A stretch of 64,000 nucleotides of DNA from Halorubrum sp. JWXQ-INN 858 (GCF_009806985.1 NZ_WUAX01000005.1:271373-335372); one strand, 5' to 3'; counted from the first letter of the stretch, positions 32,793 through 42,265 are shown. Made by a program: numbers and translations. Notes: a model not told the origin generated them from the sequence alone.

Positions 32793-33317
32793 ATGTCAGC
32801 GCTGCGCGATGCGCTTCGGGACCTCCCGGACGCGGTGTTTGCGGACCTGCTCGAATCCGACGACGCGTACGTGCTCGTCGTCGACCTCCCCGGCGCGACC
32901 GCCGACACGACGGAGGTCCTCTCCGAGGACGGCCGCCTCGTGATCGAGGCCCGCCGCGAGAAGGCGACGCCCGAAGGGTTCCGGTACGTCCGCGAGGACC
33001 GGCCGTTGTTCCTCGACGCCGAGCTCCCGCTGCCGTCCGACGCCGACGGCACCGCGGCCGACGCCGAGATGGACCGCGGCGTGCTCGAGGTCACCCTGCC
33101 CAAACGGGCCGGCGGCGATTCGAACCCCATCCCCATCGACGGGGACGACGACGGGGACGGAGACGACCGGGAGGGAGACGCGGGAGCCGGCGGTGCGGAC
33201 GAAACGGGGGACCACGCCGCCGATGGCACCGACGTCGACGTGGGCGACGGCGTGGACCACGACGTGGACGCCGACGATGACCCCGCGGGCGACCCCGACG
33301 AGGAACGTGCGGCCTAA
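32793..33317 (+). CDS. Hsp20/alpha-crystallin family small chaperone
   Basis: A 174-residue protein. Residues ~1-110 resemble the alpha-crystallin domain: AYVLVVDLPGATADTTEVLS, GRLVIEARREKATPEGFRYV, then RGVLEVTLPKRAG, the GVLxVxLPK signature of small heat-shock proteins. The C-terminal 60 residues are an acidic low-complexity tail (DDDGDGDDREGDAG onward) and no IxI motif is seen, so oligomer assembly may differ. A T-rich promoter-like box lies about 25 bases upstream of ATG 32793. The UbiB-like gene starts four bases after its stop, suggesting co-expression. Confidence 0.82.
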   Translation: MSALRDALRDLPDAVFADLLESDDAYVLVVDLPGATADTTEVLSEDGRLVIEARREKATPEGFRYVREDRPLFLDAELPLPSDADGTAADAEMDRGVLEVTLPKRAGGDSNPIPIDGDDDGDGDDREGDAGAGGADETGDHAADGTDVDVGDGVDHDVDADDDPAGDPDEERAA

Positions 33318-33320
33318 CGG

Positions 33321-34994
33321 GTGGTGACGCTGGTCACCTTCCGCGCCTACTGGCGGTTCCTGGTCGTCATCCGACGGTTCTCGCCGCTGATCGTCGCCTA
33401 CTGGCGGGACCGGAAGCGCTTCCTCCTGTTCGGCGGCGGACGCGAGGTCGACGAGGCGACCCAGCGCGAACGCGCGGACGTGCTCCTCGACATCCTGTTG
33501 ACGCTCGGCCCGACGTTCATCAAGCTCGGGCAGCTGCTGTCGACGCGGCCGGACGTCCTCCCGCCGGCGTACATCGACGTGCTGGAGGGGCTCCAGGACG
33601 ACGTCCCGCCCGCCCCGTGGCCCGAGTCGAAGCGCGTCCTCGAGGCAGAGCTCGGCCCGATCGACGAGACGTTCGACGAGTTCGACACCGACCCGATCAG
33701 CGGGGCCAGCCTCGGGCAGGTGTACACCGCACGGTACCGCGGTGACGACGTCGCCGTCAAGATCCGCCGGCCGGGGATCGAGGAGCTCGTCGAGGCCGAC
33801 CTCCGGGCGATCCGTTGGTCGCTCCCGATCGTCCGGCGGTTCATCGGCGGCGGGCGGGCGTTCTCGCTGGAGAACCTCTCCGACGAGTTCGCGAAGACGA
33901 TCCGCGAGGAGATGGACTACCGGCGCGAACGCGAGATGCTCGAGGAGATCCGTACGAACTTCGCGGACAACGACCGGATCCGGATCCCGTCCACTTACGA
34001 GTCGGCCTCGAGCGCGCGCGTGCTCACGATGGAGTACCTCCCGGGAACGAAGATCAGCCGGATCGACGAGCTCGACACGGCGGGGATCGACCGGACGGAG
34101 ATCGCGACGACGCTCCAGCGCGTCTACCTCCAAATGATCGTCGAGGACGGCGTGTTCCACGCGGACCCGCACCCGGGGAACCTCGCGGTCGCCGACGACG
34201 GCGCGGTGATCTTCTACGACTTCGGGATGTCCGGGCGCGTCGACCCGTTCGTCCAGGAGCGGATCGTCGACTTCTACGTCGCGGTGGCGCGACAGGACAT
34301 CGACGCCATCCTCGACACGCTGATCGCGATGGGGACGCTGTCGCCGGAGGCCGACCGCGACGTGATGGGCGACGTGATGGAGCTCGCCATCGCGGACGCC
34401 CGCGGCGAGGACATCGAGCAGTACCGCGTCAACCAGATCATCGAACAGGTGGAGTCGACCATCTACGAGTTCCCGCTGCGGCTCCCCCGAAACCTCGCGT
34501 TGGTCCTCCGGGTGGCGACCGTCGTCGAGGGGGTCTGCGTCACGCTCGACCCCGAGTTCGACTTCATCGCGACGGCGACGGACTACCTCAAAGAGGAGGG
34601 CTACTACGAGCAGACCGTCCGCGACCTCGCCGAGGACGCCGGCAAGCAGGCCCAGCGGACGGCCGAGTCGCTGTTCACCGTCCCGCCGAAGGCGGACGAG
34701 TTCCTCGACCGCGCGAACCGCGGCGACCTCCACGTCAACGTCACGATCGAGGACGAGACCGGCGTCCTCGACAAGCTCGCGATGCGGATCGCCTACTCGG
34801 TGCTGCTCGCGGTCGGCGTCCTCTCGGCGACGATCCTCTACTCGTTCGCCGACGAGTGGCGGCTCGCGCTCGTCGTGTTGGCGCTCGCGGTCCCCCTCGC
34901 CATCGCGCTCTACCGGTCGTTCCGGAAGAAGCGCGGGATCCGCGCGCGGCCGCAGTTCACCAGGCAGGGGATGAAACAGCGCCGCGAGGAATGA
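33321..34994 (+). CDS. ABC1/UbiB (AarF) family atypical kinase
   Basis: Protein-kinase-like enzyme of 557 residues; relatives support quinone synthesis or membrane lipid handling. The KxGQ motif is in FIKLGQLLSTRPDVLPP (~70-86), the alanine-rich loop is GASLGQVYTA, the ATP lysine is in VAVKIRRP, the catalytic loop HADPHPGNL, and the metal site YDFGMSGR. Two C-terminal hydrophobic helices (~495-535) anchor it, and the end is basic. GTG 33321 or 33324 could be the start. It follows the small chaperone gene by four bases. Menaquinone is the haloarchaeal quinone, so a link to its synthesis is possible. Confidence 0.92.
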   Translation: MVTLVTFRAYWRFLVVIRRFSPLIVAYWRDRKRFLLFGGGREVDEATQRERADVLLDILLTLGPTFIKLGQLLSTRPDVLPPAYIDVLEGLQDDVPPAPWPESKRVLEAELGPIDETFDEFDTDPISGASLGQVYTARYRGDDVAVKIRRPGIEELVEADLRAIRWSLPIVRRFIGGGRAFSLENLSDEFAKTIREEMDYRREREMLEEIRTNFADNDRIRIPSTYESASSARVLTMEYLPGTKISRIDELDTAGIDRTEIATTLQRVYLQMIVEDGVFHADPHPGNLAVADDGAVIFYDFGMSGRVDPFVQERIVDFYVAVARQDIDAILDTLIAMGTLSPEADRDVMGDVMELAIADARGEDIEQYRVNQIIEQVESTIYEFPLRLPRNLALVLRVATVVEGVCVTLDPEFDFIATATDYLKEEGYYEQTVRDLAEDAGKQAQRTAESLFTVPPKADEFLDRANRGDLHVNVTIEDETGVLDKLAMRIAYSVLLAVGVLSATILYSFADEWRLALVVLALAVPLAIALYRSFRKKRGIRARPQFTRQGMKQRREE

Positions 34995-35443
34995 CCTCGC
35001 AGGGACGGGGCGATCCGAGGTGGAGTGGTCCGATGAGAAACGGTCCCGTGAGGTGATTCGGACCGCTGTCGTCGTTCGATGAGGAAAGAACGTGGCCGTC
35101 GTTCGACGCGACCGGAACGTGGCCGTCGCTCGGATCGTGAGCGCGGAAGGAACGGAACAGTGCACCGGCCGAGATTTGAACTCGGGTTGCAACCATGGCA
35201 AGGTTGCGTGATACCACTACACTACCGGTGCGTGCTTCGCATCTACGACTAACCGGCGACGGGAACATAAGGGTTGCGAACGGGCGACCGTTCGAGGGTC
35301 AGCCGCTCGGGTCGCGGGAACGATTCACACGCGCCGATCGGCGAAAACCGCCGTCAAGGCCCGTGTGAACGGCCCACAGCCCCGAAACGGGACCGCTACC
35401 CTTTTACGCGCTCGTCGGGAAGTCGGGATACAGTCTCGCAACG
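34995..35443. other. Intergenic region containing tRNA-Gly
   Basis: Besides the tRNA, this 449-bp gap holds two exact 14-bp direct repeats GAACGTGGCCGTCG (35088-35101 and 35115-35128) just beyond the tRNA 3' end, and a T-rich promoter-like CCCTTTTACG (35399-35408) 35-45 bases before the SPOUT methyltransferase gene. No protein gene is seen. Confidence 0.6.
35161..35231 (-). tRNA. tRNA-Gly (anticodon GCC)
   Basis: Read on the minus strand the 71 bases fold as a complete cloverleaf. The acceptor stem is GCACCGG with CCGGTGC plus discriminator A. The D arm is AGTGTAGTGGTATC; the anticodon stem is CAACC/GGTTG around loop TTGCCAT, giving GCC. The T arm is CCGAG-TTCAAAT-CTCGG. There is no encoded CCA and no intron. 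It decodes GGC/GGU glycine codons. Confidence 0.97.
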
Positions 35444-36310
35444 ATGCGCACCGAGGACGGACTCACGATCTGTGTGCCGTCCTCGCTCGTCCGCGAAGCC
35501 GAGGACCAACGCGAGGCGACTCGCAAACTCGGCTACGTCGCCCGCGCGGCGGCGGTCTTTCGGGCGGGCCGGCTCGTCGTCTTCCCCGACAGGGAAGGGG
35601 AGAGCCGCTGGGGCGAGGGGTTCGTCCGTGCCGTGCTGGGCTACGCCGCGACGCCGCCGGAGCTCCGAAAGGACCTCTGGGGCGAACGCGACGAGCTCCG
35701 GTACGCCGGAATACTCCCCCCGCTCCGCGTGTCGTGGCGGACCGGCTCCCCCCCCGACGGGGCGGAGTCGAAAACACAGGGACTCGTGACCGAGGTCGGA
35801 CCTGAAGGCCGCGTTCGGGTCAATTCCCCGCTGGGGGAACACCCGATCTCCCTGCTCGTCCCCTCCGAAATGGAGGTCGAGCGGGGGGAACGCGTCACCA
35901 TCAGGGTCTCTTCGAGAGAACCGGTCCGCGCCCGCATCACCGGAAAGCCGGAGGACGGCTTTCAGGTCGTGGCCGCGGACCTGTCGGAAGCGCTCACGGG
36001 CGACGAACTCGCCATCGCGACGTCGCGGCACGGGGAACCGCTCTCCGTCCCGCGGCTCGGCGAACTCGTCGCCGACGCACGGGAGGCCGGCGGCTACACC
36101 GTCGCCTTCGGTGCGCCCGGACGAGGGCTTCCGGACATGCTCGGGCTCACGCCCGAGGACATCCGAGCGGCCGTCAACGACGGCCGCCGAGTCGAACCCG
36201 ATCCGGGGTTCGACCTCTGGCTGAACACGATCCCGGCACAGGGCAGCGAGGTAGTCCGAACGGAGGAGGCTCTGTTCGCGACCCTCGGCTCGCTCACACT
36301 CACGGAGTAA
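35444..36310 (+). CDS. SPOUT-family RNA methyltransferase (DUF171)
   Basis: A 288-residue SPOUT-fold methyltransferase of the type encoded directly before rpl3 in archaea, thought to methylate rRNA uridine. The N-terminal SPOUT half has VPSSLVREAEDQREATRKLG and FRAGRLVVFPD. An OB-like insert follows (GLVTEVGPEGRVRVNSPLG). The C-terminus has the knotted SAM site: VAFGAPGRGLPDMLGL and WLNTIPAQGSEVVRTEEAL. It stops four bases before rpl3, so it should be the first gene of the ribosomal transcript, with a promoter-like CCCTTTTACG about 40 bases upstream. The exact target base is not shown by the sequence. Confidence 0.85.
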   Translation: MRTEDGLTICVPSSLVREAEDQREATRKLGYVARAAAVFRAGRLVVFPDREGESRWGEGFVRAVLGYAATPPELRKDLWGERDELRYAGILPPLRVSWRTGSPPDGAESKTQGLVTEVGPEGRVRVNSPLGEHPISLLVPSEMEVERGERVTIRVSSREPVRARITGKPEDGFQVVAADLSEALTGDELAIATSRHGEPLSVPRLGELVADAREAGGYTVAFGAPGRGLPDMLGLTPEDIRAAVNDGRRVEPDPGFDLWLNTIPAQGSEVVRTEEALFATLGSLTLTE

Positions 36311-36314
36311 ACAC

Positions 36315-37331
36315 ATGCCACAACCAAGCCGACCACGAAAAGGCTCGCTGGGCTACGGCCCGCGCACCCGCGCCGAGAGCGAGGTGCCGCGGATCCGTTC
36401 GTGGCCAGACGACGACGGTGCGCCCGCACTGCAGGGTTTCGCCGGCTACAAGGCCGGAATGACCCACGTCGTGATGGTCAACGACGAGGCCAACTCGCCG
36501 CGTGAGGGGATGGAAGAGTCCGTCCCCGTCACGGTGGTGGAGACGCCGCCGATGTACGCGGTCGCCCTGCGCGCCTACGAACAGACGCCGTACGGACAGA
36601 AGCCGGTCGCTGAGGTCTGGGGAAGCGAGTTCCACGAGGAGCTCGACCGTGCCCTCGACCTCCCGGCGGAGGACACCTTCGAGGAAAACGCCGAGGAGCT
36701 CCACGAGCTGCTCGAGGACGGGGTCGTCGACGACCTCCGCGTCATCACGCACACCGCGCCCTCGGAGCTCGCGAACGTCCCGAAGAAGGAACCCGACGTC
36801 ATGGAGACCCGCGTCGGCGGCGGCTCCCTCGAGGAGCGCGCCGACTTCGCGCTCGACCTCGTTTCGGAGGGCGGTGCCCACGAGTTCGGCGACGTCTTCC
36901 GCGCCGGCCAGTACGCCGACGTTTCGGGCGTCACGAAGGGGAAGGGGACGCAGGGTCCCGTCAAGCGATGGGGCGTCCAGAAGCGGAAGGGCAAACACGC
37001 CCGCCAGGGATGGCGGCGTCGGATCGGCAACCTCGGTCCGTGGAACCCGTCCCGCGTTCGCTCCACCGTCCCCCAGCAGGGACAGACCGGCTACCACCAG
37101 CGCACCGAGCTCAACAAGCGCCTCATCGACTTCGGTGAGGGCGACGACGCGAGCGTCGACGGCGGCTTCGTCAACTACGGCGAGGTCGACGGCGACTACG
37201 CGCTGATCAAGGGCTCGCTGCCGGGACCGAACAAGCGCCTGCTTCGGTTCCGCCCGGCGATCCGGCCGAACGACCAGCCGCGCCTCGACCCCGAGGTCCG
37301 GTACGTATCCACCGCATCCAACCAGGGATAA
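36315..37331 (+). CDS. rpl3: 50S ribosomal protein L3
   Basis: uL3, 338 residues, an early-assembly large-subunit protein reaching the peptidyl transferase centre. PRKGSLGYGPRTRAESEVPR at the N-terminus, GFAGYKAGMTHVVMV and KGKGTQGPVKRWGVQKRKGK (the extended loop) are diagnostic. Two acidic inserts near residues 115-150 fit haloadaptation. It is four bases after the methyltransferase gene and four bases before L4. Confidence 0.98.
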   Translation: MPQPSRPRKGSLGYGPRTRAESEVPRIRSWPDDDGAPALQGFAGYKAGMTHVVMVNDEANSPREGMEESVPVTVVETPPMYAVALRAYEQTPYGQKPVAEVWGSEFHEELDRALDLPAEDTFEENAEELHELLEDGVVDDLRVITHTAPSELANVPKKEPDVMETRVGGGSLEERADFALDLVSEGGAHEFGDVFRAGQYADVSGVTKGKGTQGPVKRWGVQKRKGKHARQGWRRRIGNLGPWNPSRVRSTVPQQGQTGYHQRTELNKRLIDFGEGDDASVDGGFVNYGEVDGDYALIKGSLPGPNKRLLRFRPAIRPNDQPRLDPEVRYVSTASNQG

Positions 37332-37334
37332 CCA

Positions 37335-38081
37335 ATGAACATCACAGTACACGACCTGGACGGCGGGGACGCGGGCAGCGTCGAGCTGCCTGCCGTCTTC
37401 GAGACCGCGTTCCGACCGGACCTCATCGCTCGGGCGGTCACCGCCGCACAGGCCAACCGGAAACAGGCCTACGGTGCCGACGAGTTCGCCGGGCTGCGAA
37501 CCCCTGCGGAGTCGTTCGGCTCCGGCCGCGGGCTCGCTCACGTTCCGCGTTCCGAGAACGTCGCCCGCCGCGTCCCGCACGCGGTGTCGGGTCGCCGCGC
37601 ACACCCGCCGAAGGCCGAGAAGGACCAGACGAAGAAACTGAACGACAAGGAGCGCCAGCTCGCCACCCGGTCGGCCATCGCGGCCACCGCCGACACCGAG
37701 CTCGTCGCCGAGCGCGGTCACGCGTTCGATTCGGACCTCGAGCTCCCGCTCGTCGTCTCCGACGAGTTCGAGGACCTCGTGAAGACCCAGGAGGCACTCG
37801 CCGTGCTCGACGCGCTCGGCGTCGCCGACGACGTCACCCGCGCCGAGGAGGGTCGCTCCGTCCGAGCGGGCCAGGGTAAGGCCCGCGGCCGCAAGTACAG
37901 CCAGCCGAAGTCCGTGCTCGTCGTCACCAGCGACTCCACGTCCCGCGCCGCCCGCAACCTCGCGGGCGTCGACGTCGCGACCGCGAGCGAGGTCAACGCC
38001 GAGGACCTCGCGCCGGGCGCACACCCGGGTCGACTGACGCTGTGGACCGAGAGCGCCCTCGAGGAGGTGGCCGACCGATGA
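37335..38081 (+). CDS. rpl4: 50S ribosomal protein L4
   Basis: uL4, 248 residues, lining the nascent-peptide tunnel. It starts MNITVHDLDGGDAGSVELP; the long loop contains AGLRTPAESFGSGRGLAHVP and GRRAHPPKAEKDQTKKLNDK. GQGKARGRKYSQPKSVLVV is the C-terminal rRNA-binding signature. Its TGA overlaps the L23 ATG by four bases. Confidence 0.98.
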   Translation: MNITVHDLDGGDAGSVELPAVFETAFRPDLIARAVTAAQANRKQAYGADEFAGLRTPAESFGSGRGLAHVPRSENVARRVPHAVSGRRAHPPKAEKDQTKKLNDKERQLATRSAIAATADTELVAERGHAFDSDLELPLVVSDEFEDLVKTQEALAVLDALGVADDVTRAEEGRSVRAGQGKARGRKYSQPKSVLVVTSDSTSRAARNLAGVDVATASEVNAEDLAPGAHPGRLTLWTESALEEVADR

Positions 38082-38332
38082 GCTCGCTCATCGAGCATCC
38101 GCTCGTCACCGAGCAGGCCATGAACGAGATGGACTTCAAGAACAAGCTGCTGTTCATCGTCGACGTGGACGCGACGAAACCGGAGATCCGCGACGAGGTG
38201 GAGACCCGGTACGACGTCGCCGTCACGAGCGTGAACACGCAGGTGACCTCGAAGGGCAAGAAGAAGGCGACCGTCACGCTCTCCGAGGACGACGACGCGA
38301 CGGAGATCGCGTCACGCATCGGGGTGTTCTGA
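38078..38332 (+). CDS. rpl23: 50S ribosomal protein L23
   Basis: uL23, 84 residues, at the tunnel exit where the signal recognition particle docks. IEHPLVTEQAMNEMDFKNKL and VNTQVTSKGKKKATVTL are family signatures. The start at 38078 overlaps the L4 stop (ATGA), which indicates coupled translation; one base separates it from L2. Confidence 0.97.
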   Translation: MSSLIEHPLVTEQAMNEMDFKNKLLFIVDVDATKPEIRDEVETRYDVAVTSVNTQVTSKGKKKATVTLSEDDDATEIASRIGVF

Positions 38333-38333
38333 G

Positions 38334-39056
38334 ATGGGACGACGAATTCAAGGACAACGGCGTGGACGCGGCGGCTCGACGTTCCGGGCCCCCTCCCACC
38401 GTTACAAGGCGGAACTGTCGCACAAGAAGCTCGAAGACGTGGACACGATCTCCGGCGAGATCGTCGGGATCGAACACGACCCCGCCCGCTCGGCTCCGCT
38501 CGCGGAGATCGAGTTCGAGGACGACGACCGTCGGCTCGTGCTCGCGCCGGAAGGCGTGCGCGTGGGCGACACGATTCAGGTCGGCGTCTCCGCGGAGATC
38601 AAGCCCGGGAACACGCTCCCGCTGGCGGAGATCCCCGAGGGTGTGCCGGTCTGTAACGTCGAGAGCAACCGCGGTGACGGCGGGAAGTTCGCGCGCGCCT
38701 CCGGCGTGTCTGCGACGCTTCTCACCCACGACCGCGACGTCGCGGTCGTTCAGCTTCCCAGCGGGGAAGTCAAGCGGCTCGACCCGCAGTGCCGCGCCAC
38801 GATCGGCGTGGTCGCCGGCGGCGGCCGAACGGAGAAGCCGTTCGTCAAGGCCGGCAACAAGTACCACAAGATGAGATCGCGCGGGACGAAGTACCCGCGC
38901 GTCCGCGGCGTCGCGATGAACGCCGTCGACCACCCCTTCGGTGGCGGTGGTCGTCAACACCCCGGCCAGCCGAAGTCGGTCTCGCGGGACGCCCCGCCGG
39001 GACGGAAGGTCGGTGACATCGCATCCAAGCGCACCGGACGAGGTGGCAACAAATGA
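38334..39056 (+). CDS. rpl2: 50S ribosomal protein L2
   Basis: uL2, 240 residues, essential for subunit joining and the peptidyl transferase centre. [20 protein letters not shown] opens it; the catalytic-region histidine lies in [20 protein letters not shown]. The C-terminus is basic ([11 protein letters not shown]). Its stop overlaps the S19 start by four bases. Confidence 0.98.
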   Translation: MGRRIQGQRRGRGGSTFRAPSHRYKAELSHKKLEDVDTISGEIVGIEHDPARSAPLAEIEFEDDDRRLVLAPEGVRVGDTIQVGVSAEIKPGNTLPLAEIPEGVPVCNVESNRGDGGKFARASGVSATLLTHDRDVAVVQLPSGEVKRLDPQCRATIGVVAGGGRTEKPFVKAGNKYHKMRSRGTKYPRVRGVAMNAVDHPFGGGGRQHPGQPKSVSRDAPPGRKVGDIASKRTGRGGNK

Positions 39057-39478
39057 GTTCCGAATACCGCACCGGCCGTGAGGGCAAGGAGTTCGCCTAC
39101 CGCGGTCACTCGCTCGACGAGCTGCAGGAGATGGACGAAGAAGAGGTCGTGGCACTGCTGCCCGCACGCCAGCGGCGAACCATGACGCGAGGGCTGGGCA
39201 CCGAACAGCGCAAGCTGCTCGAGAAGGCCCGGAACCGCGACGAGGAGGAGACGACGAACGAACCGATCCGGACGCATCTGCGCGACATGCCGATCCTGCC
39301 GGAGTTCGTCGGCCTCACTTTCGCCGTGTACAACGGACACAGCTTCGAGCGCGTGAAGGTCGAACCCGAGATGATCGGTCATTACCTCGGCGAGTTCCAC
39401 CTCACCCGAAGCACCGTCCAGCACGGCCAGGCCGGCATCGGCGCGACCCGGTCCTCGAAGTTCGTGCCCCTCAAGTAA
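39053..39478 (+). CDS. rps19: 30S ribosomal protein S19
   Basis: uS19, 141 residues, in the small-subunit head. [20 protein letters not shown] and [20 protein letters not shown] are diagnostic. The first ~65 residues ([20 protein letters not shown]) form the archaeal/eukaryotic extension. It overlaps L2 by four bases; L22 begins three bases after its stop. Confidence 0.97.
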   Translation: MSSEYRTGREGKEFAYRGHSLDELQEMDEEEVVALLPARQRRTMTRGLGTEQRKLLEKARNRDEEETTNEPIRTHLRDMPILPEFVGLTFAVYNGHSFERVKVEPEMIGHYLGEFHLTRSTVQHGQAGIGATRSSKFVPLK

Positions 39479-39481
39479 CCC

Positions 39482-39946
39482 ATGGGAATCAACTACAGCG
39501 TCGAGGCCGACCCGGACACCACCGCCAAGGGGATGCTCCGCGACCGGCCCATCAGCGTGAAGGACAGCAAGGAGATCTCCCGGGAGATCAAAGGCGAAAC
39601 CGTCGCCGACGCCGAGGCGTTCCTCCAGGCCGTCATCGAGAAGGAACGGTCGGTCCCCATGCGCCAGCACAACGCCGGCGCGGGCCACCGTTCGGACATC
39701 GACGGCTGGGACGCCGGGCGTTACCCCGAGAAGGCCGCCAAGGACTTCCTCAAGCTCCTGGAGAACGTGAAGAACAACGCGATCGAGCAGGGGTTCGACG
39801 GCGACGAGATGGTTATCAAACACGTCGCCCCCCACAAGGTCGGTGAACGGCCGGGACGGAACCCGCGCGCCGCGGGGGCGACCCAGTGGAACACCACGCT
39901 CGCTGACGTCGAACTCATCATCGAGGACCCGGAGGTATCCGAATAA
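39482..39946 (+). CDS. rpl22: 50S ribosomal protein L22
   Basis: uL22, 154 residues, with a beta hairpin lining the exit tunnel. MGINYSVEADPDTTAKGMLR and GRYPEKAAKDFLKLLENVKN are typical, and the hairpin region includes HKVGERPGRNPRAAG. Its last base is the first base of the S3 ATG. Confidence 0.97.
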   Translation: MGINYSVEADPDTTAKGMLRDRPISVKDSKEISREIKGETVADAEAFLQAVIEKERSVPMRQHNAGAGHRSDIDGWDAGRYPEKAAKDFLKLLENVKNNAIEQGFDGDEMVIKHVAPHKVGERPGRNPRAAGATQWNTTLADVELIIEDPEVSE

Positions 39947-40866
39947 TGGCTGACGAACACGAATTCATCGAGAACGGGCTTCGCCGCTCGCAGATCAACG
40001 AGTTCTTCGAGACGGAGCTCGGTCGCGCCGGCTACGGCGGCATGGACGTCGCCAAGACGCCGATGGGGACGCAGATCGTCCTGAAGGCGGAAAAGCCCGG
40101 CATGGTCATCGGCAAGGGCGGGAAGAACATCCGCAAGATCACCGCCGAGCTGGAGGACCGGTTCGACATGGACGACCCGCAGATCGACGTTCAGGAGGTC
40201 GACGAGCCCGACCTGAACGCCCAGATCGTCGCGGACCGTCTCGCGAACGCGCTCGAACGCGGCTGGTACTTCCGGAAGGCCGGCCACACCACGATCGATC
40301 GGATCATGGACTCCGGCGCACTGGGCGCGGAGATCGTCCTCTCCGGGAAGGTCACCGGTGCGCGCTCGCGCATCGAGAAGTTCAACCGCGGCTACATCAA
40401 ACACAACGGCGAACCCGCCAAGACCGTCGTCGACGAGGGTCAGGGCGTCGCCGTGATGAAGCTCGGGACGATCGGCGTCACCGTGAAGATCATCCCGCCG
40501 GGAGCGAAGCTCCCCGACGACTTCGACGTCCGCGAGGACGCCGAGGTCCCGCAGGTCGAACAGGCCGCCGAGGACGAGGGCGTCGAGTCCCTCCTCGAGG
40601 AGGAGCCCGAGGAGGTCCCCGAGGCCGACGACGACGACGTCGACGTCCCCGACGAGGACCCCGCCGACGTCATCGACGAGGAGATCGTCGAAGAGGTCAT
40701 CGAGGAGGCTCCCGACGAGGAGCCCGTCGAGGAGCCCGTCGAGACGGGCGACGTCGACGACGACGCCGACGAGGAGCCGCTCGACGACCTCGACGAGGAG
40801 ATCGAATCGGAAGCCGCCGACCTCGTGGCGGAGATGGAAGCGGCAGACGAGGAGACGGAGGAGTAA
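39946..40866 (+). CDS. rps3: 30S ribosomal protein S3 with long acidic tail
   Basis: uS3, 306 residues, at the mRNA entry channel. The KH domain carries GMVIGKGGKNIRKITAEL (~46-63); the C-terminal domain contains GVTVKIIPPGAKLPDDF. From about residue 200 the protein is an almost pure Asp/Glu/Val/Pro tail of some 100 residues, longer than the core needs, as seen in several haloarchaeal S3 proteins. It shares one base with L22 and is three bases from L29. Confidence 0.97.
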   Translation: MADEHEFIENGLRRSQINEFFETELGRAGYGGMDVAKTPMGTQIVLKAEKPGMVIGKGGKNIRKITAELEDRFDMDDPQIDVQEVDEPDLNAQIVADRLANALERGWYFRKAGHTTIDRIMDSGALGAEIVLSGKVTGARSRIEKFNRGYIKHNGEPAKTVVDEGQGVAVMKLGTIGVTVKIIPPGAKLPDDFDVREDAEVPQVEQAAEDEGVESLLEEEPEEVPEADDDDVDVPDEDPADVIDEEIVEEVIEEAPDEEPVEEPVETGDVDDDADEEPLDDLDEEIESEAADLVAEMEAADEETEE

Positions 40867-40869
40867 CAC

Positions 40870-41082
40870 ATGGCGATCCTCTACACCGAAGAGATCCGGG
40901 ACATGACCGCCGCGGAGCGGGAGGTCGAACTGGAGGAGCTCGAAACCGAGCTGCTCAACACCAAGGCACAGCAGGCCGCCGGTGGGATGCCCGAGAGTCC
41001 CGGGCGCATGAACGAGCTGAAGAAGACGATCGCGCGGATCAAGACGATCCAGCGCGAAGAAGGCGACTTCGACGACGAATAA
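40870..41082 (+). CDS. rpl29: 50S ribosomal protein L29
   Basis: uL29, 70 residues, a two-helix protein beside the tunnel exit. [20 protein letters not shown] and [19 protein letters not shown] are the expected helices; an acidic tail ends it. The RNase P subunit gene starts after a single base. Confidence 0.96.
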   Translation: MAILYTEEIRDMTAAEREVELEELETELLNTKAQQAAGGMPESPGRMNELKKTIARIKTIQREEGDFDDE

Positions 41083-41083
41083 G

Positions 41084-41530
41084 ATGATAACCCCCGAGAC
41101 GCTCACGCGGCACGAACTCGTCGGCCTCCCGGTTCGGGTGGCCGACGCCGACAGCGATGCCCACGTCGGGATCGCCGGTCGCGTGCTGTCCGAGACGTAC
41201 CACACCGTCGTGGTGCGAACGAGCTCGGGGGACAAACGCGTGCCCAAGTCGGGCACGACGTTCGAGTTCGCGGTCGTCGATGACGCAACCGTCCGCACAG
41301 ATGAAGCCGCCGACGACGGCCAGTCGTCGGGGTCCACGTCCCAACTCGGGTCGGATACTACGGGGGTACGCCCCCGTCAGTCCGGCCCGTCCGCGCCCGG
41401 CGTCTCCGACGCCGACGCGGCGAGCCGGTCAGGCGAGTGCAAAGACGTGGTCTACGTAACGGTGGATGGCATGCGGTTGCGGCATCGACCCGCCGAACGC
41501 ACCGAACGAGGTGTCACACAATGGCGATAG
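41084..41530 (+). CDS. rnp1: RNase P protein component 1 (Rpp29/Pop4)
   Basis: Protein subunit of archaeal RNase P, which removes tRNA 5' leaders. Its place between L29 and S17 is conserved in archaea. The Sm-like barrel is split: residues 1-70 hold LTRHELVGLPVRVADADSDA and YHTVVVRTSSGDKRVPKSG; the last strand, DVVYVTVDGMRLRHRPAERT, comes after a ~50-residue Ser/Gly/Asp-rich insert (~72-120). The insert resembles an unstructured loop and adds to the usual archaeal length of about 95-130 residues. It overlaps the S17 start by ten bases. Confidence 0.9.
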   Translation: MITPETLTRHELVGLPVRVADADSDAHVGIAGRVLSETYHTVVVRTSSGDKRVPKSGTTFEFAVVDDATVRTDEAADDGQSSGSTSQLGSDTTGVRPRQSGPSAPGVSDADAASRSGECKDVVYVTVDGMRLRHRPAERTERGVTQWR

Positions 41531-41865
41531 GAATCGACGTACCCACGCCTCCGGAGCCAGACAACCCGGAGGATTACGACTACGAGAAATGCCCGTTCTA
41601 CGGGCAGCTCTCCGTCCGCGGCCAGACCCGTGAGGGAACGGTCGTGTCGACGGATATGGAAAAGACCGTCATCGTCGAGCGGGAATACGACGTCTTCGTA
41701 CCGAAATACGATCGGTACATGAAGCGTCGTTCGCGCATCCCGGCCCACGTGCCGGGCGTGCTCGACTCGCTCGAAGTCGGTGACGAAGTGAAGATCGCGG
41801 AAACACGACCGCTCTCGAAGACGAAGTCCCACGTCGTCGTCGAGAACCTCTCGGGTGATCAGTGA
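41521..41865 (+). CDS. rps17: 30S ribosomal protein S17
   Basis: uS17, 114 residues. The archaeal N-terminus [20 protein letters not shown] and [20 protein letters not shown] precede the OB core, with [20 protein letters not shown]. It begins ten bases inside the Rpp29 gene and shares one base with L14. Confidence 0.97.
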   Translation: MAIGIDVPTPPEPDNPEDYDYEKCPFYGQLSVRGQTREGTVVSTDMEKTVIVEREYDVFVPKYDRYMKRRSRIPAHVPGVLDSLEVGDEVKIAETRPLSKTKSHVVVENLSGDQ

Positions 41866-42263
41866 TGGAGGCGCTCAAGGCCGACGTCACGCAGGGGCTC
41901 TCGAAGGGCTCGCTGATCACGTGCGCCGACAACACCGGCGCGCGTGAGCTGAAGGTGATCTCCGTCGCCGGCTACTCCGGCACGAAGAACCGCCACCCGA
42001 AGGCCGGTATCGGCGACAAGGTGACCGTCTCGGTCACCAAAGGGACGCCGGAGATGCGGCGACAGGTGCTGGAGGCGGTCGTCGTCCGCCAGCGCAAGTC
42101 GATCCGCCGCCCGGACGGCACGCGCGTCCGCTTCGAGGACAACGCGGCCGTGATCATCGACGACCTCGACGAGCCACGGGGCACGGAGATCAAGGGCCCC
42201 ATCGCCCGCGAGGTCGCCGAACGATACGGGAGCATCGCGTCCACCGCGACGATGATCGTCTGA
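41865..42263 (+). CDS. rpl14: 50S ribosomal protein L14
   Basis: uL14, 132 residues, at the subunit interface. [20 protein letters not shown] and the [20 protein letters not shown] segment are diagnostic. The ATG at 41865 overlaps the S17 stop (TGATG); the alternative GTG three bases earlier is less likely. L24 follows after two bases. Confidence 0.98.
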   Translation: MEALKADVTQGLSKGSLITCADNTGARELKVISVAGYSGTKNRHPKAGIGDKVTVSVTKGTPEMRRQVLEAVVVRQRKSIRRPDGTRVRFEDNAAVIIDDLDEPRGTEIKGPIAREVAERYGSIASTATMIV

Positions 42264-42265
42264 TC

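Noticed and set aside
35041-35160. Integration site at the tRNA-Gly 3' end
   Set aside because: Only a 14-bp direct repeat lies beyond the tRNA; there is no integrase and no second copy of the tRNA 3' end in the window.
32796-35201. 801-codon minus-strand frame opposite hsp20 and ubiB
   Set aside because: Antisense shadow of two well-recognised genes; no domain seen and it crosses their boundary.
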